NCBI GenBank assembly: GCA_963978905.1 | Contig: OZ022257.1 | Span: forward strand, 23,327,274 to 23,391,273 | Source of the DNA: Trichostrongylus colubriformis | Lineage: Eukaryota; Nematoda; Chromadorea; Rhabditida; Trichostrongylidae | Length of the DNA stretch: 64,000 nucleotides | Direction of reading: 5' to 3' | In this document: piece after piece, positions 61,410-64,000 of the stretch | Layout: every line of letters begins with the position of its first letter | Position numbering within the stretch: position 1 is the first letter of the stretch | The notes under the pieces: generated by a model | Seen by the model: only the letters and a program-made list of their open reading frames with translations | Databases searched by the model: none | What the model was told of the DNA's origin: nothing | Made by a program: the position numbers and the translations under genes

Positions 61410-64000
61410 GCTTGTATCACAACTTCAATATGATTGTAGTGAACCACCCCGGGATAACAAGCAGTGTTTCCTATTGTTGAAAATGTACTGGAGAGGAAGC
61501 CGAAAAAGGAGAAAAACAGCCAGAATCCACGTTTAGTCCCCAGGTTGGTAAATAACCTGGGGAAATAGTACGCTTGTGTAAGGGTGCGCATAATAACACC
61601 TGTGATTCTGCGATTATGCGATTCTGCGGATCGTGTGATACACGCCTATATTCAGTCGAACTGCAAACGGATTGCAAGCCGATCACATGGTATAACCCAG
61701 CCTATGTTCTGGACTGTAATCAGAACCCTCGGTCACCACAGCTCCGTAGGGGCGGGACTAGGATGAGCATCATACTCGTCACGTTCTGCTCGTTTCGGGG
61801 TTTGTATTTATTGCTGTCACAAGGATATCCACTGAACCTTTGTTTAACCCGATGACGACCGCGGCATTTACACTTGTCTGGCGCGTGGAACCGCGTGGGA
61901 TTTTCCCACGCTCCGCGTGTGACACGACATCGTGTCACATGGTCCCAGGCGGCCAACACGACGTCGTGTTACACGGTCGTCAATGGGTTAAAAAGCGAAA
62001 TCATACCCCTCAAACATAAATAGGCACCACCCGTCCACCTAGTCACCACAGCTAAGGGAACCCACAAATTTACTGCTGGACTGATGTTTTCTTTGCTCAT
62101 CTCTACAAGTAACACGCTAGGGCTGGACTATCAGTCCCGGCTCTTGGGACGAGAGAAATAACGACGAAATGAATAAGAAATGAGGAAGAGTAGTAGATTA
62201 AGTCATCTTCGCATGAAAAAACAGAGTGCTGTTTAAAAAATATTTGAAAAAATCATCCACTCTTCGAATAAAGGAGTGGAAGGATTCGAATAAAGACTTG
62301 TGAAGCTATGCGGCACGTGTAGCTTCCTGGACTTCACCTTCCAATGGAAAAGCTCTTACGCGAGGGACATTAGCGTGCTCAATCAAGCATAAAGAAAACG
62401 GCGAGCTTCCCCCTAATACTGCCTAGACACGAGGTAAGGAACGGAGGCTTGCCCTTCATTCGCACATATTCGACTAAGATAGGTGTTCACTGAACTTCGG
62501 TGAAAATATGAAAATAAATAATCATCATAAAGCATTTTTGTTCAGCTTCCACCACGATGGTAGGATCGTTATGAATCGTGCCATTAGTGTACATAAAGAG
62601 CAGTTAGTGCCGTAAGCGTGTTAAAAACCGCGCGAAAACGCGTTCTCGCGTTTTTCGTCTTTTCGCCATTAAATGATTGGTTACAATTTTTTTCACCAGA
62701 CTTGCATATGTTTTCGGCTCGTCGAATTCTACAAGATGGTTCTACCAATTTTTGGTTTTTCATGAACTTGGTAGTAGGCCATAATTTCACATTCTGAAAA
62801 GTTCGAGGGAAAATTTCTTCGAGATTCAGATACCTACTCTCACTTTACAGATGTGTAGGAATTTTGAAGCTTATGTCATTTCAGATGTTCTCCTGATCTT
62901 GATGTGACCCTAAACAGCGCCTAAGTGTATACATTGTTGATGAACCATCTTTTAACTGATTTTCAGACGCACGTTTCACAATGAAATGTACGCCGTTCGA
63001 TTCCCCACGAAAAATGCCATTGAATAATGTATAAAAATCTTGGTGGGGATAATTTCGCTATTTTCCTCGTTTCCAGCCTTTTCTTTTCTTTGTAGGCAAC
63101 CGACGTCCCAAGCTCTTTTTGGCCCCGTGCGATTCACGGGCTCATAATTTTGACGCCGTCGGTGCCGATGCTGGCGTTGGTGCGCCAAGTACGAACGCAG
63201 CCTAACAGCTCATCTGTCTGTCACATATTATTGGGTCATTCCATGACAAATTTGCTTTTAATAAAACTTACATTTTTCATGACATAATAATTTTGTGCAG
63301 CACGCTATACATGATTCGGAGCGATTCATCTATCAGATTCACTATCAATAGACATGTTCAATTTCTGGGTTCGCTTGAATAGGGCCAGGCCGCTAAGTGG
63401 TATACCTTCGACAAAATTTGACCAAATCGGTAAATAATTAAAACACAACACTTCACTTTCGGAAAACAACCAATCATGTGTACCTCCTATTGCCCCTATC
63501 TCTTCTTAAGCTCCACCGATTGGTTTTTCGATAAGTCCGGTCACTGCTTTCCAATTTCTTTTTTTTTCATGGTGCTCTGCGGTTTATTCAAAAGCAAAAC
63601 TTTCCTTCCCACATTCTTTGTTTAATATTGCTTTATTGGTCATTCGAGAGATCCCTTATCCTTTATCAAGTATGTATGTTCCGCCTTAACTTGAACCTCC
63701 ATTCAGATTTGATTTCAAGACCGTATGATGGGTTACAGTCGACATAGTTCACAAACCACCTATCAGTAGAGAGATAAAGAATTCCTTCAATGATGCGTCC
63801 TCGTCCCTACTACGTACCTATTCTTAACATTTCACCACTCTGGCAGCGGTCTGGTTCCAAAAATGTTTTTACCAAGCTTCGTGGTAGTTGTCAAAAATCA
63901 TCAAGCTGCGGAAAAACCGTATTTGGGAAAAAAAGAGCTGCGCGACTTTTCGATAAATCAGACGGCCAATGATGGAGTGATCTTTCCGGAGTGGAATGCA
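61410..64000. other. No gene recognised apart from the palindrome cluster
   Basis: AT-rich, with ORFs of 93 codons or fewer and no motif. CGAACGCAGCCTAA near 63191-63204 resembles a TIR end of the 317-bp MITE family and may be a solo end. Confidence 0.4.
61894..61970. repeat. Cluster of three short palindromes
   Basis: CGTGGGA-TTT-TCCCACG (61894-61910), TGTGACACGA-CA-TCGTGTCACA (61918-61939) and AACACGACGTCGTGTT (61955-61970, perfect 16 nt). The last two share an ACACGA core. No gene is nearby; the role is unknown. Confidence 0.8.

Overview
The window is nuclear DNA from a nematode, most likely clade V (strongylid or hookworm-like). The reasons are short introns with TTTCAG-type acceptors, a spliceosomal helicase that reads like the Caenorhabditis orthologue from first to last residue, and heavy loads of mariner/Tc1, CR1-like, RTE and BEL/Pao elements with many foldback MITEs. 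The species assignment is inference. No bacterial-style gene layout, CRISPR array or rRNA gene was seen.

Layout. Positions 1-35.2 kb are a gene-poor tract built of mobile DNA: a 752-bp MITE (1.5-2.3 kb), a perfect 31-bp-arm hairpin (6.6 kb), an array of roughly 295-bp tandem repeats (7.6-9.0 kb), a decayed BEL/Pao retroelement carrying a mariner (9.2-12.1 kb), a nearly complete CR1-like LINE (12.1-15.9 kb), a MULE-like remnant (17.5-19.0 kb), a decayed RTE LINE with a duplicated 5' region (20.0-23.5 kb), a Tc1-like element (26.1-27.7 kb), the second MITE copy in inverted orientation (29.6-30.3 kb), and two abutting TA-flanked elements, a mariner and a DD41D-type element (30.8-32.5 kb).

The genic part is on the minus strand. 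A second copy of the 10.3-kb mariner (35.2-36.1 kb) lies just past the 3' end of a complete snrp-200 (Brr2/SNRNP200) gene, 36256-52450. I could assemble it into 51 exons with continuous phase, giving 2142 codons plus a stop. Its 5.05-kb intron 41 is packed with MITEs, including a 1.37-kb palindrome and an inverted copy of the tandem-repeat element. Intron 42 holds a tRNA-Arg(CCG). Directly upstream on the same strand is a complete three-exon phosphatidylinositol synthase gene (pisy-1 type, 52939-53848, 219 aa), separated from the snrp-200 start by 488 bp.

From 53.9 kb to the end the DNA is again non-genic: an inverted minisatellite (54.8-55.6 kb), a 5'-truncated CR1-like copy (56.9-57.7 kb), a small MITE (58.2 kb), a Russian-doll transposon stack (58.55-61.41 kb) containing tRNA-like sequences, and a cluster of three short palindromes (61.9 kb).

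The two host genes are housekeeping genes: U4/U6 unwinding in the spliceosome, and phosphatidylinositol synthesis in the ER. They share a strand and may be co-transcribed, but nothing in the sequence proves this. No clearly new biological system was found. The most unusual material is the foldback and nested TA-element architecture.
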